Origin: Hevea brasiliensis
Lineage: Eukaryota > Streptophyta > Magnoliopsida > Malpighiales > Euphorbiaceae
Reading direction: 5' to 3'
Assembly (NCBI RefSeq): GCF_030052815.1
Contig: NC_079503.1
Location: forward strand, 47,224,735-47,288,734
DNA length: 64,000 bases
Made by a program: the position numbers and the translations under genes. The notes beneath the pieces are model-generated. The model was not told where the DNA came from, did no database searches, and saw only the letters and a list, made by a program, of their open reading frames with translations. Below are positions 35,064-45,850 of this stretch, one piece after another (positions within the stretch are counted from its first letter, which is position 1; every line of letters starts with the position of its first letter).

Positions 35064-38000
35064 ATGTGACACCCCTTACCCGTTTAAAGTGTAGCTGAGC
35101 AAGATATGCCACACAGTGTACTGGAACACTATTTTTTTTTCAATCATTTTAATTATTTTTATCCTTCCTTATTTATTTCTTTCATAGTTATGAAATACAA
35201 TTTGTGAAGTATAATTCATTTAAATCATTTATGAAGAACATAAATTTATTTGAGGTTTCGCAAATTTTATAGAAAATCTAACAGAGTACCGGCTAAAAAT
35301 GGAGAAAACAGTTATTCGAAACCTGAGAAAAACAGTTCCAAAATTCTCAATCAATCCCAAATTCCATTTCATCATCAAAATCTCAATATTTTTCAACAAC
35401 ATTTCCATTTCTCAATCATTCATTTCATATGATATTCATATACAAGTCATACATAAATATTCAATTTTTTTCATTCATAAACACAATTCTCACTATTTAC
35501 ATTAACACCAAAATACATTACATGAGTTTCAATTGCACATGAGAAAGTAAAAGTTAATTACAAAATATCAAAATAAAACCTAGTGTCCTACCAATGCACT
35601 GATGACGGTGAGGTGACACGGACACTATGCAGAGTTGCAAATGATCTCACCCAGTCTATGGTCTACTGGGCTCTCGGTCGATCTCTCCAGAACTTACGCG
35701 TGGCAAAAAGCAATGCGCTAAGCAATGATGCTTAGTGGTGCTAATAATAAAATAAAAAGAAATTACATAAAATGAATATGCTGTGTATGTTCTAATGTCT
35801 TATACAGATAATTTTTCGCTCATTATTGATAATCTTATTTATTATGTACTTATTCTATTCATTATTTCATTAAATTTGTTCACTTTCATTTTTAGTTGCC
35901 CAAGTAACCTATATTGGATGACTGGACTGGATAAACGGGAAAACTGGCACTGGGTATTAAGTACCTTGGGCCGTCACACCATCGATCACATATGTATCTC
36001 TCGGTGTGCAATAGAACAGCTAATAAGCTGTAATAAAAATTAGGCACAAGGCCAAGTATCAACATAATGTCAGAATGGCTAAAAGCCATAAAATCACAGA
36101 ATGGCATAATGCCATGTGCAGTACTGCTAACTGAACAATATTGGCATGCCAACCTATCCAAACCAATCTTACTAGGTGTACTAAGGCATGTTACATTTTA
36201 AAATTTTTCAATTCTTGAAATTTAAGTTTAGGTGTTACTATTCATTTCATTAGTCAACTAAAATGTTGACTTTTGCATAAACAATAGATACATTGATTCT
36301 AATACCCTCAACATACCACATTTTGCATTCTAAAATTGTTGGTATTGGTTGCCAATACCATTTCTAAGCTTAGTGTTAGTTATTCAAAATTTTTCAAATT
36401 TCAAGCCTTATGTTTACTATTCCATTGGTCATTTGTACAGTAGGAATTTGGCAAAGTTATCTTCAAGAAAGTTGTTCCTTATTTTGTCTAGTTACATTTC
36501 CTTTTTTGAATCACTCCATTTGGAGTTTTGTAACTCAAGTTATGCCCTAAAAACCATAACTGGCCGGATTAGACAGAATCCAAAATTCTGGGCAAAACTG
36601 GTTCTGCCAGATTTGGTAACCTAAGTTTGGATTAGATAGAATCAGAATTTGGATTTGTGTTCTTCATGAAAGTTTTAGGTCTGTGTCTCAGCTTTCTGCT
36701 GGTAAAATTTCAGATCAATTGGACCGTTCTACACTGAGTTATGACCAAATGAATAGATATTGTTCATTTGGTCATTTTGCCCAGGCAGAATGGAAGTCAC
36801 CCGGATTAGGGCAATTTTTAAGCCAACTTGGTTTGGTTTTCTGAGCAGGGTTTCTTCACCAAAGCTGTGCCATTATGTGCCTAGTTTCATGTATAATTGG
36901 CATTGCACCAATTGAACCTCTACAACTCCATTTATAACTACCCAAACCTGCTGGACTCATACTCAGTCCTGTAGGTCAGCCAAGACAGCTCACCTAAACT
37001 CAAATCCAACATACTTACTCACTTCAATTCCTTCTCACACACATTCAAATGGTCACTAATTGAACATTAAAAGGTTAATAAACCATTACATGAGCAAACC
37101 CTAATGTTGTTAAGTGTCCACATTTTCCATGTTCATACATGCCTAAACTTTGCATTTCACCTACACAACTGGGTTTAATCACTCATTCAATACCAAGGGC
37201 TGCTCATAACCATTTTTCTACCAAGAAAAATCATCAAACCCTAGCTAACCCTAGCTGCCAAAATTTTTAGAGTGCACACACACATTTTTATCTTGTTTTC
37301 TTACATTTCTTACTTACTTTATGCCATTAAACATGAATTTAATCAAAATAGCAAAAGTTTGGACACTAACCTTCATTTAGCTAATTCCCAAAGCTTGAGA
37401 ACTCCTATTTTTCTCTTTCTTTTTGCTGCCCAAGACTTGCTCTAGGTGTAAGGGTAAATATTTGTGAAGGGAAGCTAGGGTTTTGGGGTGATTTAGGTGG
37501 TGAACTCAAGCTTGGTGAAGCTTTAATGGAGTTTTCCTTCCTCTCTCTCTCTCTCTCTACGTTTTTGGCTGCCCCAAAGGTTGAAGATAGCTGTTTAGTT
37601 CTTTAATTTTTATCTCCTTTTATTCATTTTTAAGTAGTTTATAATGATGTGTAAAAATTTGGTTGGGTGGGAGGATGTTTAATGACATCATAATGATGTC
37701 ATAATTCAAATTTCTTTCATTTTCCTTCCTTTTCTTGTCTACTTAATTTTAATTTAATTTTTAGCAATATTTATTCATATTTTGTGTTATAATAATTATT
37801 TACTTAACTGGACAAGTCGGCCAAAGATCACCTCTGAAGGCGAAATGACCAAAATGCCTTCCGTTTGGCTAAACAGACCAAAATTGTCTGTACCAATTGA
37901 AAAATTTTTCTAAGCATTTTCTTGGCATTCTAATGCCATAGAAACCTTAATGACTCTGTTCTGGAGTTTCAAAAATTATTTTATGAATTTTCCCCCTGGT

Positions 38001-38243
38001 CTAGGGCTTCTAGTTGCAAAAACTGTAACTTCTCACTGGGTTACCCATCGCTTGGGTACTGGCTCATTTAACTTGGTTGTATTTTATTTCTAAAATTTTT
38101 TCTAAATTTTTCTCGTTAATATTTGAGTTAATTATGGTTCCTCACTTTAGTTTAAATATTTTTTCGAGTGTTCTAGCTATCCAGACTGACACTGGTCACT
38201 GGAATAGTAGAATGTACGGAGTTACTACAGGGAGGGTGTTACA
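35064..38243 (-). repeat. Chromo-A 5' LTR (3180 bp)
   Basis: Uninterrupted copy with plus-strand ends TGTGACACCCCTTACCC and GGGAGGGTGTTACA. It contains the donor-like GAAG|GTTAGT (minus strand, GT starting at 37370), the palindrome near 37682, a CT microsatellite near 37541-37558 and the shared module at about 36660-36930. Short ORFs such as 35783-36043 recur in the other A LTR with many changes and look incidental. Confidence 0.95.
37361..37380 (-). promoter_or_regulatory. Putative 5' splice donor in the Chromo-A 5' LTR
   Basis: Minus-strand AATGAAG|GTTAGTGTCC, GT starting at 37370, 873 bases from the LTR start. Equivalent donors in all B LTRs lie at 868-877 bases where measured, which suggests selection or shared descent of a leader exon. 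Confidence 0.5.
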
Positions 38244-38248
38244 TAACT

Positions 38249-38584
38249 AATGCAAGATAAGTCAACAATGGAAGTACCTGAGATTTTGAGCATTGGGGGC
38301 TAGGAAAAGGATTGAACCTCACATGAGATGTGATGGGCAAGGAGTTTCTCACTCATAGTTTATTGTAATTCCAATATTGGATGTACCTGATGATGATTAA
38401 TAGAATTATAAGAATTCAATCACCCACTAGAAATCCATCCAACTAGGATTTCCGTTTTCTACTTTGGAAGTGTAGGATTCACTAAGTTAGTGGGAGGACC
38501 AATTTGAATAAAAGACCATAAACATTTTGGTTAATTACATGATACATTATCTAGTTATTTTTTGTAGTTAATTTTTTGATAAAA
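38249..38584 (+). other. Copia-C leader, second part
   Basis: Non-coding sequence between Chromo-A and the Copia-C gag start. It repeats the 20-mer CCAATATTGGATGTACCTGA (38371-38390) found at 5601-5620. A possible 3' splice site, TTATTTTTTGTAG, ends at 38567, 17 bases before the gag ATG. Confidence 0.7.
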
Positions 38585-39265
38585 ATGAGCACAGAACAAC
38601 CACCACCATCCAATATCCTTGCAGGCATACTTGATCGCAATAGGTTGACAGGAGCTAATCTGTCTGATTGGCTAAGAAATTTGAAACTTGTCCTGAACCT
38701 TGAACATATAGGATATGTTCTAGACTTAAATATTCCTGGTCCCTTACCTCTAGAGGCCACTCAAGAGGAACATGGAACTTTGGACAAGTGGAAGGAGCAT
38801 GATATGAGAGCTAAGTGTTACATGCTTGCTTCCATGAGTAATGAGTTACAGAAGCAGCATGAGAACATGCAGAGTGCGAGTGAGATCCTCCTTTACCTAC
38901 AAGAGTTGTATGGTGAGCACAGCAGGAATGCTAGGTATGAGATATCTAGACAGCTATTCCGCATGAGGATGTCTGAGGGACAGAATGTTGGGGATCAGGT
39001 CCACAAGATGATTCAGCTAATTGAGCAGCTGAAAAATCTTAACTTCAACATGGATTTCCAACTACAGATGAATTTGATCCTTCAGTCCCTTCCCGAGTCT
39101 TTTGGGAATTTTGTGAAAAATTTCCATATGACTAAACAGGAATGCACCTTGGCTAGTTTACTCAACATGCTGATTATTGCCCTAAAGAATATGCTGGGCA
39201 ATAAAGGAAAAGAGATAGCTTTGATTGCATCTTCTTCTACTGGAAAGTCCAATAAGAAGAAGTAA
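38585..39265 (+). CDS. Copia-C gag
   Basis: The first ATG (MSTEQPPPSNILAGILDRNR) follows a short leader; I prefer it to a TTG nine bases upstream. The reading frame shows the copia Gag features: an N-terminal LTGANLSDWLRNLK motif, a helical UBN2-like middle (MLASMSNELQKQHENM, ISRQLFRMRMSEG) and a Lys-rich end. It forms the virus-like particle. The frame ends at 39265 before the zinc knuckle, which lies at 39351-39392 in another frame, so the native gag-pol frame is broken here. Confidence 0.85.
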   Translation: MSTEQPPPSNILAGILDRNRLTGANLSDWLRNLKLVLNLEHIGYVLDLNIPGPLPLEATQEEHGTLDKWKEHDMRAKCYMLASMSNELQKQHENMQSASEILLYLQELYGEHSRNARYEISRQLFRMRMSEGQNVGDQVHKMIQLIEQLKNLNFNMDFQLQMNLILQSLPESFGNFVKNFHMTKQECTLASLLNMLIIALKNMLGNKGKEIALIASSSTGKSNKKK

Positions 39266-39443
39266 GAAAAAGAAATCTCAGATTCCTGGTCCTTCCAAGA
39301 AAATAGCTAAACAGAAAGGGAAGACTAAAGCTTATGGAGGCAAAGGAAAGTGTTTCCACTGCCAGAAGGATGGGCACTGAAAAAGGAACTGCCCAGAGTA
39401 TCTTGTTTCTCTTAAGGACAAGAAGGATACACCTTCGGAAGGT
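39266..39443 (+). pseudogene. Copia-C zinc knuckle, interrupted by TGA
   Basis: Positions 39351-39392 encode CFHCQKDGH, a stop, and KRNC: a CX2CX4HX4C knuckle in which Trp has become TGA (39378-39380). The same stop is present in Copia-E. The Lys-rich sequence before it joins gag. Confidence 0.8.
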
Positions 39444-39992
39444 ATGTCCATATCTTGTTATTTAGATTCTGATGATACTCATAGTTCATCTACAGCTTGG
39501 GTTTTAGATACTGGTGCCAGTTCTCACATTTCTAATGATATGCAGGAACTAGCAAATAGTAGCAGCTTGTGTTCTCAAGATGTTAGAGTTCGAATTGGTA
39601 ATGGCTCAACTGTTGAAGCTTTAGCCATAGGATCTAAATCTTTTTACATGTTTGGACATGTTTTGTGTTTGGATAAAATTTTATATGTACCTGATGCTTT
39701 TAAGAACATCATTTCTATATCTAGTTTGACTAGAAATGGCTATGAATTTCAATTCACAGATGATGTTTGCAATATTTATTTTGAAAATAAATATGTTGGT
39801 TCGGGTTATATGAATGATGGTCTTTATTATTTAGGTAATAATGACAAACACAAAATGAATGCAAGTGATCTAAATGAATGCAATGCCATGGTGAAAACTA
39901 ACTCAAGTTCAAAATATATCTGGCACTTAAGGTTATATCATGTTGCAGAAGATAGGATTGCAAAATTGCAGAAAATGAGGATTCTATCCTAA
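39444..39992 (+). pseudogene. Copia-C protease and pre-integrase region
   Basis: The protease active site is intact as WVLDTGASSHI near residues 19-29 of this stretch, with the usual copia spacing to YVPDAFKNIISISSL. The pre-integrase zinc region follows, HLRLYHVAEDRI; relatives have HLRLGH, so Gly is replaced by Tyr. A stop at 39990 interrupts the frame before the CESC half of the zinc site. Confidence 0.85.
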
Positions 39993-40765
39993 TTGGGCTC
40001 TGAGCCTACTCCAACTTGTGAATCTTGCCTTCAAGGAAAAATGACTAGATCACCCTTTGTTGGACAAGGGCTAAGGGCTGAAAATATTTTGGAGCTAATA
40101 CATAGTGATGTATGTGGTCCATTTAAGAAAATGGCTAGAGGCGATTTTCATTACTTTGTTACCTTTGTTGATGATAAATAAAGGTTTGGGTATTTGTATT
40201 TGATGAAATACAAACATGAATCCTTTGAAAAGTTCAAAGAATTTAAATTTGAAGTAGAAAATCAAATAGGAAAGAGTATTAAAGCTCTTCGATTAGATTG
40301 TGGAGGTGAATATTTGAGTACTGAATTTGATGAATACTTGAGAGAGCATGGCATTGTTTCCCGCTGACTCCTCCAGGAACACCACAACTAAATGGTGTAT
40401 CTGAAAGGAGAAATCGTACCCTATTGGATATGGTACGTAGTATGATGAGCTATACTGATATGACAATCTCCTTTTGGGGATTTGTATTAGAATCAACTTT
40501 GTATGTTTTGAATAGGATTCCATCAAAATCAGTTTCTTCCACACCTTATGAGATATGGCATGGAAGAAAACCAAGTCTTAAGCATGTTAAGATTTGGGGT
40601 TGTCCAGCTTATATCAAAAAGCTGAACACTGATAAATTGGAAACCAGATCAGAAAATGGTCGATTTGTTGGATATCCAAAAGATAGTTTTGGATATTATT
40701 TGCCTACATCACCGAAGGTTGTGGTGAGTAGAGATGCCACATTTTTTGAACAACAGTTTGTTTAA
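39993..40765 (+). pseudogene. Copia-C integrase
   Basis: CESCLQGKMT completes the zinc site. The catalytic core follows: HSDVCGPF (first Asp), a stop at 40179-40181, LRLDCGGEYLS (where relatives have SDRGGEY), a frameshift at about 40360-40370, then PPGTPQLNGVSERRNRTLLD with the catalytic Glu. The C-terminal part reads LNRIPSKSVSSTPYEIWHGR and WGCPAYIKKL. It would insert the cDNA. At least two breaks make it inactive. Confidence 0.87.
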
Positions 40766-42510
40766 AAAGGAGGCAAAGGAAGGCAAATAGAGTTGGAATT
40801 GGAGAATTCTAACAAACCAACAGATCAGATGGATATAGATCCATCTAGTCAACCTACACCCGTTGATGAAACATCTACAGCTGTTTCTCATAGAACAACC
40901 AAGGTATCTCACCCACCAGTGAGATATGGTTTCCTTTATGAAGAAGAACAAGAGTTGTCTACTCATGAAGAAGTAGATCATGGAGATGATCCATTTACCT
41001 ATGAAGAAGCTATATCAGATATAGACTCTTCAAAATGGATTGATGCTATGAAATCCGAGATTTATTCTATGTATAAGAATCAAGTTTGAGATATTGTTGT
41101 CCCACCTGAAGGTATTGTACCTATAGGGAACATATGGATTTTCAAGAAGAAAATTGGTTCTGATGGAAAGGTAGAGACCTATAAGGCAAGGCTAGTAGCG
41201 AAAGGGTTTCGCCAAAGGCAAGGAATCGACTATGATGAGACTTTCTCGCCTATTGCCATGCTTAAATCAATTATGATACTATTAGCAATAGTTGCATATT
41301 ATGATTATGAGATTTAGCAGATGGATGTCAAAATAGCTTTTCTTAATGGATACATTGAAGAAAACATTTTCATGGAACAACCTAGGGGTTTTGAATCCCA
41401 AGATGGTTCTAAGGTATGCAAGCTAAAGTGATCCATTTATGGGTTGAAACAAGCTTTGAGGAGTTGGACATCCGTTTTGATGAAGCCATTAAATCATTTG
41501 GTTTTATAAAAAATGAGAATGAGCCATGTGTATATAAAAAGGTTAGTGACAGTGCTATCACTTTCCTTGTCTTATATGTGGATGACATACTGTTGATGGG
41601 TAATGACACAGGTATGTTGACAACTATAAATGTATGGTTGTCAAATACATTCTCCATGAAAGACTTAGGGGAGGCAACCTAAATTCTTGGGATTTGCATC
41701 TATAGAGATAGAGCGAAAAGAATAATTGGTTTATCCCAAAGTCTATACTTGGAAAAGGTGTTAAAGAGGTTTAACATGCTTGATTCTAAGAGAGGATTAT
41801 TGCCAGTGAGACATGGTATCCACCTTTCTAAAGAGATGTCTCCAAAGACACCTGAAGAAAGAGATAAAATGGCCAGGATTCCATATGCTTCGGCTATTGG
41901 AAGTTTAATGTATGCAATGTTGTGTACTAGGCTGGATATCGCATATACTGTTAGTTTGACTAGCAGGTATCAATCCAATCAAGGTTTGGAACACTAGATA
42001 GCTGTCAAGAAAATCCTTAAGTACTTGAGAAGAACTAAGGATTTATTCTTGATATATGGAAGTGGAGACTTACAGTTAGATGGCTATACTGATTCTGATT
42101 TTCAATCAGATATCGATGATAGAAAGTCTACCTCTGGGTATGTGTTCATTTGTAATGGAGGTGTAGTAAGTTGGAAGAGTTCCAAATAGAGTACGACTGC
42201 AGATTTCACTACAGAGGCTGAGTATGTTGCGGCATCAGATGCTACAAAGGAAGCTGTTTGGATAAAGAAGTTTGTGACAGAACTTGCAGTAGTTCCTTCC
42301 ATTGAGTCAGCAGTTCCACTACACTGTGACGATAATGAAGCAGTCATATAAGGTAAGGAACCTCGGTCTCACCAGAAATCCAAACACATAGAAAGGCGCT
42401 ACTATATTATCAGAGAAATAGTTGGACGAGGCGATATAGCCATGCAAAAAAATAGCATCAGTTGAAAATTCAGCTGATCCATTCACTAAGCCTATGTTAG
42501 AGGCTTAGCT
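40766..42510 (+). pseudogene. Copia-C reverse transcriptase and RNase H
   Basis: The linker rich in Glu and Pro (40793-41089) leads into RT: KWIDAMKSEI, KARLVAKGF, DYDETFSPIAMLKS, QMDVKIAFLNG, then the catalytic LYVDDILLMGND near 41572-41605. RNase H follows: DSDFQSDIDDRKSTSGYVF, TEAEYVAASDATKEAVW, and HIERRYHIIREIV at the end. Stops appear at Trp and Gln codons (for example 41087, 41316, 41997, 42188) and one frameshift lies near 41430-41500. Confidence 0.88.
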
Positions 42511-42562
42511 AGACCGACATCTTGAGAAGATGGGTCTAAGATATTATAATGAATGGCTCAAG

Positions 42563-42576
42563 TGCTAGTGGGAGAT
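42563..42576 (+). promoter_or_regulatory. Copia-C polypurine tract
   Basis: TGCTAGTGGGAGAT directly before the 3' LTR start TGTTAGTAG; GTGGGAGAT is the usual copia form and is also seen next to the Copia-E LTR. Confidence 0.85.
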
Positions 42577-44685
42577 TGTTAGTAGTATGCCCTAGAGCAT
42601 ATCATTTAGTATGTATCTTGTACATGTTTTTATTAATAAAAGGCATTTCCACTTTTCCGTTTAAATAATATATTTATGTGTAATAGAAAAGGTCCATTGA
42701 TATTTTGTTAGAAATTCTATTCTTAAGTTGTTAAGAATATGAGTGACAGTATTTCTAGTACAAAGTATCATAAATAGGTTCACAATCGAGGATACTTCAC
42801 AATAAGGACATGACTTATCTAGAAAGATTATATTCATGTTTATTCCCAAGTTACTTATATGAGATATAAATAAGATAGAATGGTGAGCCTCATGCCATAT
42901 GACAAACATGATAGGCACTTATAAATGATAAGTAAGTCGAACTAGTGACACTTATGACAAGCACATGGAGTTTACTCTTGTCAATGTATTGTCATAAATC
43001 ATATCAGTGCATATAATCTTTAGACCTGAGATAGCACAATTATCTTGTATATAGGTGGTTTGAGTTTGATACTACTTTCATACTTGTACTGTGTATGGAA
43101 ATATGGGCATGTGTTGGCTCCTACTAGTTATATATGGAGGTAGGTGTTGGTTAAGATGGAATCTGTTCCTCTAAGTAAATAGAGATAAAATCCTATGTTC
43201 ATTTAATTATTCTTGATGTTTCAAGTTCCTGGCCAGGACAAATAGATTTAATCAGAAAAGAGTTTCTGATGAGAAAATCTTTTAATCAAGAACTGGAATT
43301 AAAAGAGAACATAATAATCATAGCAAATGGGGTTTGACATAAACCATGGCTCCAGCTTGAGTTGGGATTTTGTAACAGAGAGATTCTAGTGCATGGTAAC
43401 ATATGATTATAGTTTCATTTAAGTTAAACCTTATTAATAATTGGGTGGCCATGGCATGCTATGCTAGGTGTTAACCATGGTCTATGAGGTGCATAAAATG
43501 ATTTAGAGAACTCATTTATGGTAAGAAAGAGTTTTGATGATATTAAGAGTTGATATCATGTCTCATTGCCAATTAATGATGAGCCTAGTAAGTCACACAC
43601 ATACACAAGTAATCACCTAATTAAATATGATTTAATTAATTAATTAAAGAGTTTAATTGATTAATTAAATAGGTATGGTTTGCAATTAGATTGCAAAGTC
43701 CCTAGCATGACTTGAAACCAAATCTAGATTATTGGGTGTATAGTATAAGTTAAATTTATATTTAAAGTGTTTAAATATGAATTTAATTAATAAGAAATTA
43801 ATTAATAGAGATTAATTAATTAATTTATATTTGATATAAATTGATTAGAAGAAGATAAATAATTATTTTGGGTTGAGAACTCAAAATTAAGACACAGGGG
43901 CATTTTGGTCATTTCACAGGGTGACATGTGGCACCATGAGATGTTGACACATGGAATTACACATAAGCTTGCTAAATGTCTTTTAATGATATAAGATGAT
44001 TAAAATTAAGATTAAATATAGGTTTGACACTTGGCACAATGTGATTGGGTCAATTAAACCTAGAGCCAATCAGAAGGTGACATGTGGCAAGGGTTTTAAG
44101 TGGTGACCTAGCTACATAAGTGTTGTTATGAAAAGAAAAATTATAACCAGTAGCTGATATCTTTGGTGCCGCCATCCAAGAAGCTCTCCCTTCTCTTCAT
44201 CTTCTTCTCTCATGTATTCCAAGAGATTAACAAACAATCTCTTGAATTAAAAATACTAGAAATCATTTCTAGTGTTCTGTTTACATCTTTAATCTCTTAA
44301 AAGGCATAACTTGTTTTTCTAAATAATAGAAAAAGCTTTAGAAGTTGTTCAAGGGCTACCATAGGTGAACTTGGTGTGGAAAAGCTAGAGGGACAACATC
44401 TGGTGTCCTAAAGACGCATCCCAAAGGTGCCAAACACACTGCAGTGCATCAAGAGGTTAATGCACTTGTTCTTGATCTAATCTAGGGTTCTAAAATTAAT
44501 CTGATTAATTCTAAAATCTTAAATGGGAAATACAGATCTAAAAACATATTAAAAGAGTTTTAATATATTGTTTATCATTGAAATCAAATAGATAAAAATA
44601 AATCTTGCATGATGCATGTGACCCTAGGTGAAAATTTTTGAATTCAATGATATAAACTTGTGTTTTTCATGCTTCCGCTCCTTCA
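42577..44685 (+). repeat. Copia-C 3' LTR
   Basis: 2109 bp, the same length and ends as 2152-4260. After it, GTGTG and the Chromo-D RT resume. About 4 percent different from the 5' LTR over the first 640 bases by eye. Confidence 0.93.
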
Positions 44686-45850
44686 GTGTGTCACCTTGGG
44701 GAGCACCAGTATTATTTGTGAAGAAGAAGGATGGTACTCTCTGTCTATGCATAGACTACAGACAGTTGAATAAGGTGATCATAAAGAGCAGATATCCTCT
44801 GCCATGGATTGATGATCTATTTGATCAGCTGAAGGATGCAACTGTATTCTCCAAGATTGACTTGAGATCGGGCTACTATTAGTTGACGGTGCAGGATGAG
44901 AGTATACTTAAAACTACCTTCAGGACTCAGTATAACCACTATGAATTCTTGGTGATGCTATTCGAGTTGACTAATGCTCCAGCTGCTTTTATGGGCCTAA
45001 TGAACACTATCTTCAGGCCATATTTGGATCAGTTTGTAGTAGTGTTCATTGATGATACTTTGGTGTATTCAAAGAATGTAGAAGAACATGACAAGCACTT
45101 GAGGATAGTACTGCAGACTTTGAGGGAGAAACAGTTGTATGCCAATCTGTCAAAATGTGAGTTTTGGCTGAAGGAGATTACATTTTTGTGGCATATTGTA
45201 TTTACAGAAGGTATCCAGGTGGATCCTAGCAAGGTAGAAGCTATCCTTAATTGGAAGCCACCCAGAAATGCCACTGAAGTTCGGAGTTTCCTTATTTTAG
45301 TCGGGTACTACCGAAGGTTTGCAAAGGGATTCTCTATGCTAGCATCTCTACTGACTAAGCTACTTAGGAAGGATGTGAAATTTCAGTGGACTGATTGGTG
45401 CTAGGAGAGTTTTGATGAGTTGAAGAGGCATTTAACAGAAGCTCTGATCTTAACCTTGCTTACTTTGGGTAAAGAGTACACCATATACAGTGATGCTTCT
45501 CATAACGGATTGGGTTGTGTGTTGATGCAAGATAGGAATGTCATTGCCTATGCTTCATGCTAGCTTAAACCGCATGAGAGGAATCATCCTACACATGACT
45601 TGGAGCTGGCAGCCATTGTTTTTGCCTTGAAGATCTGAAGACACTACTTGTATGGGGAGAGATATTATATATACACAGATCATAAAAGTTTAAAGTACTT
45701 GGGCACATAGAAGGAGTTAAATTTGAGGCAAAGGAGATGGTTAAAGCTGATAAAAGATTATGATTGCTTGATACACTATCAGCTTGGAAAAGCTAATGTT
45801 GTAGCTGATGCTTTAAGTTACAAGACTATGGCTGGCTTAAGGGTTTCTCC
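44686..45850 (+). pseudogene. Chromo-D reverse transcriptase and RNase H
   Basis: Continues RT from 2151. [15 protein letters not shown] opens it; [11 protein letters not shown] is followed by a stop at 44881 where relatives have Gln. The catalytic FIDDTLVYS lies at about 45046-45072. The RNase H stretch reads [18 protein letters not shown] (from about 45477), [10 protein letters not shown] and [10 protein letters not shown]. At least five nonsense codons interrupt it (44881, 45402, 45561, 45638 and 45709 areas). Most are CAG to TAG or TGG to TGA. Confidence 0.87.

Larger units (their letters stand above)
5672..38243 (-). mobile_element. Chromo-A: Ty3/gypsy chromovirus carrying four later insertions
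   Basis: Minus-strand element with its 5' LTR on the right (35064-38243) and 3' LTR on the left (5672-12424). Subtracting the four inserts with their TSDs gives about 11.2 kb, of which 4.8 kb is internal. Each LTR is 3180 bp after subtraction. Gag, protease, RT, RNase H, integrase and a chromodomain-like tail follow in order. A few stops and the insertions make it inactive, but it is the best-preserved coding copy in the window. LTR ends are TGTAACACCCTCCC and GGGGTGTCACA in sense. About 5 percent LTR divergence over 640 bases is my estimate by eye. Confidence 0.93.
2152..44685 (+). mobile_element. Copia-C: complete-ended Ty1/copia element interrupted by Chromo-A
   Basis: It has two LTRs of 2109 bp (2152-4260 and 42577-44685), a TGGTATCAGAGCC primer site, a polypurine tract and the copia order gag, protease, integrase, RT, RNase H on the plus strand. 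Removing Chromo-A (5672-38243 plus one TSD) leaves about 9.96 kb. The pol frame carries many stops, so the copy is not functional as it stands. Over the first 640 bases the two LTRs differ by about 4 percent by eye. Related solo LTRs lie at 47049-49194 and 52377-54487. TNT1-94-like relationship is inferred from the integrase and RT motifs. Confidence 0.92.

Noticed and set aside
35783..36043. 86-codon ORF also found at 6391-6651 as a conserved protein
   Set aside because: Both are the same place in the two LTRs of Chromo-A; similarity reflects LTR descent. An overlapping opposite-strand ORF is kept equally well, so there is no sign of coding constraint.
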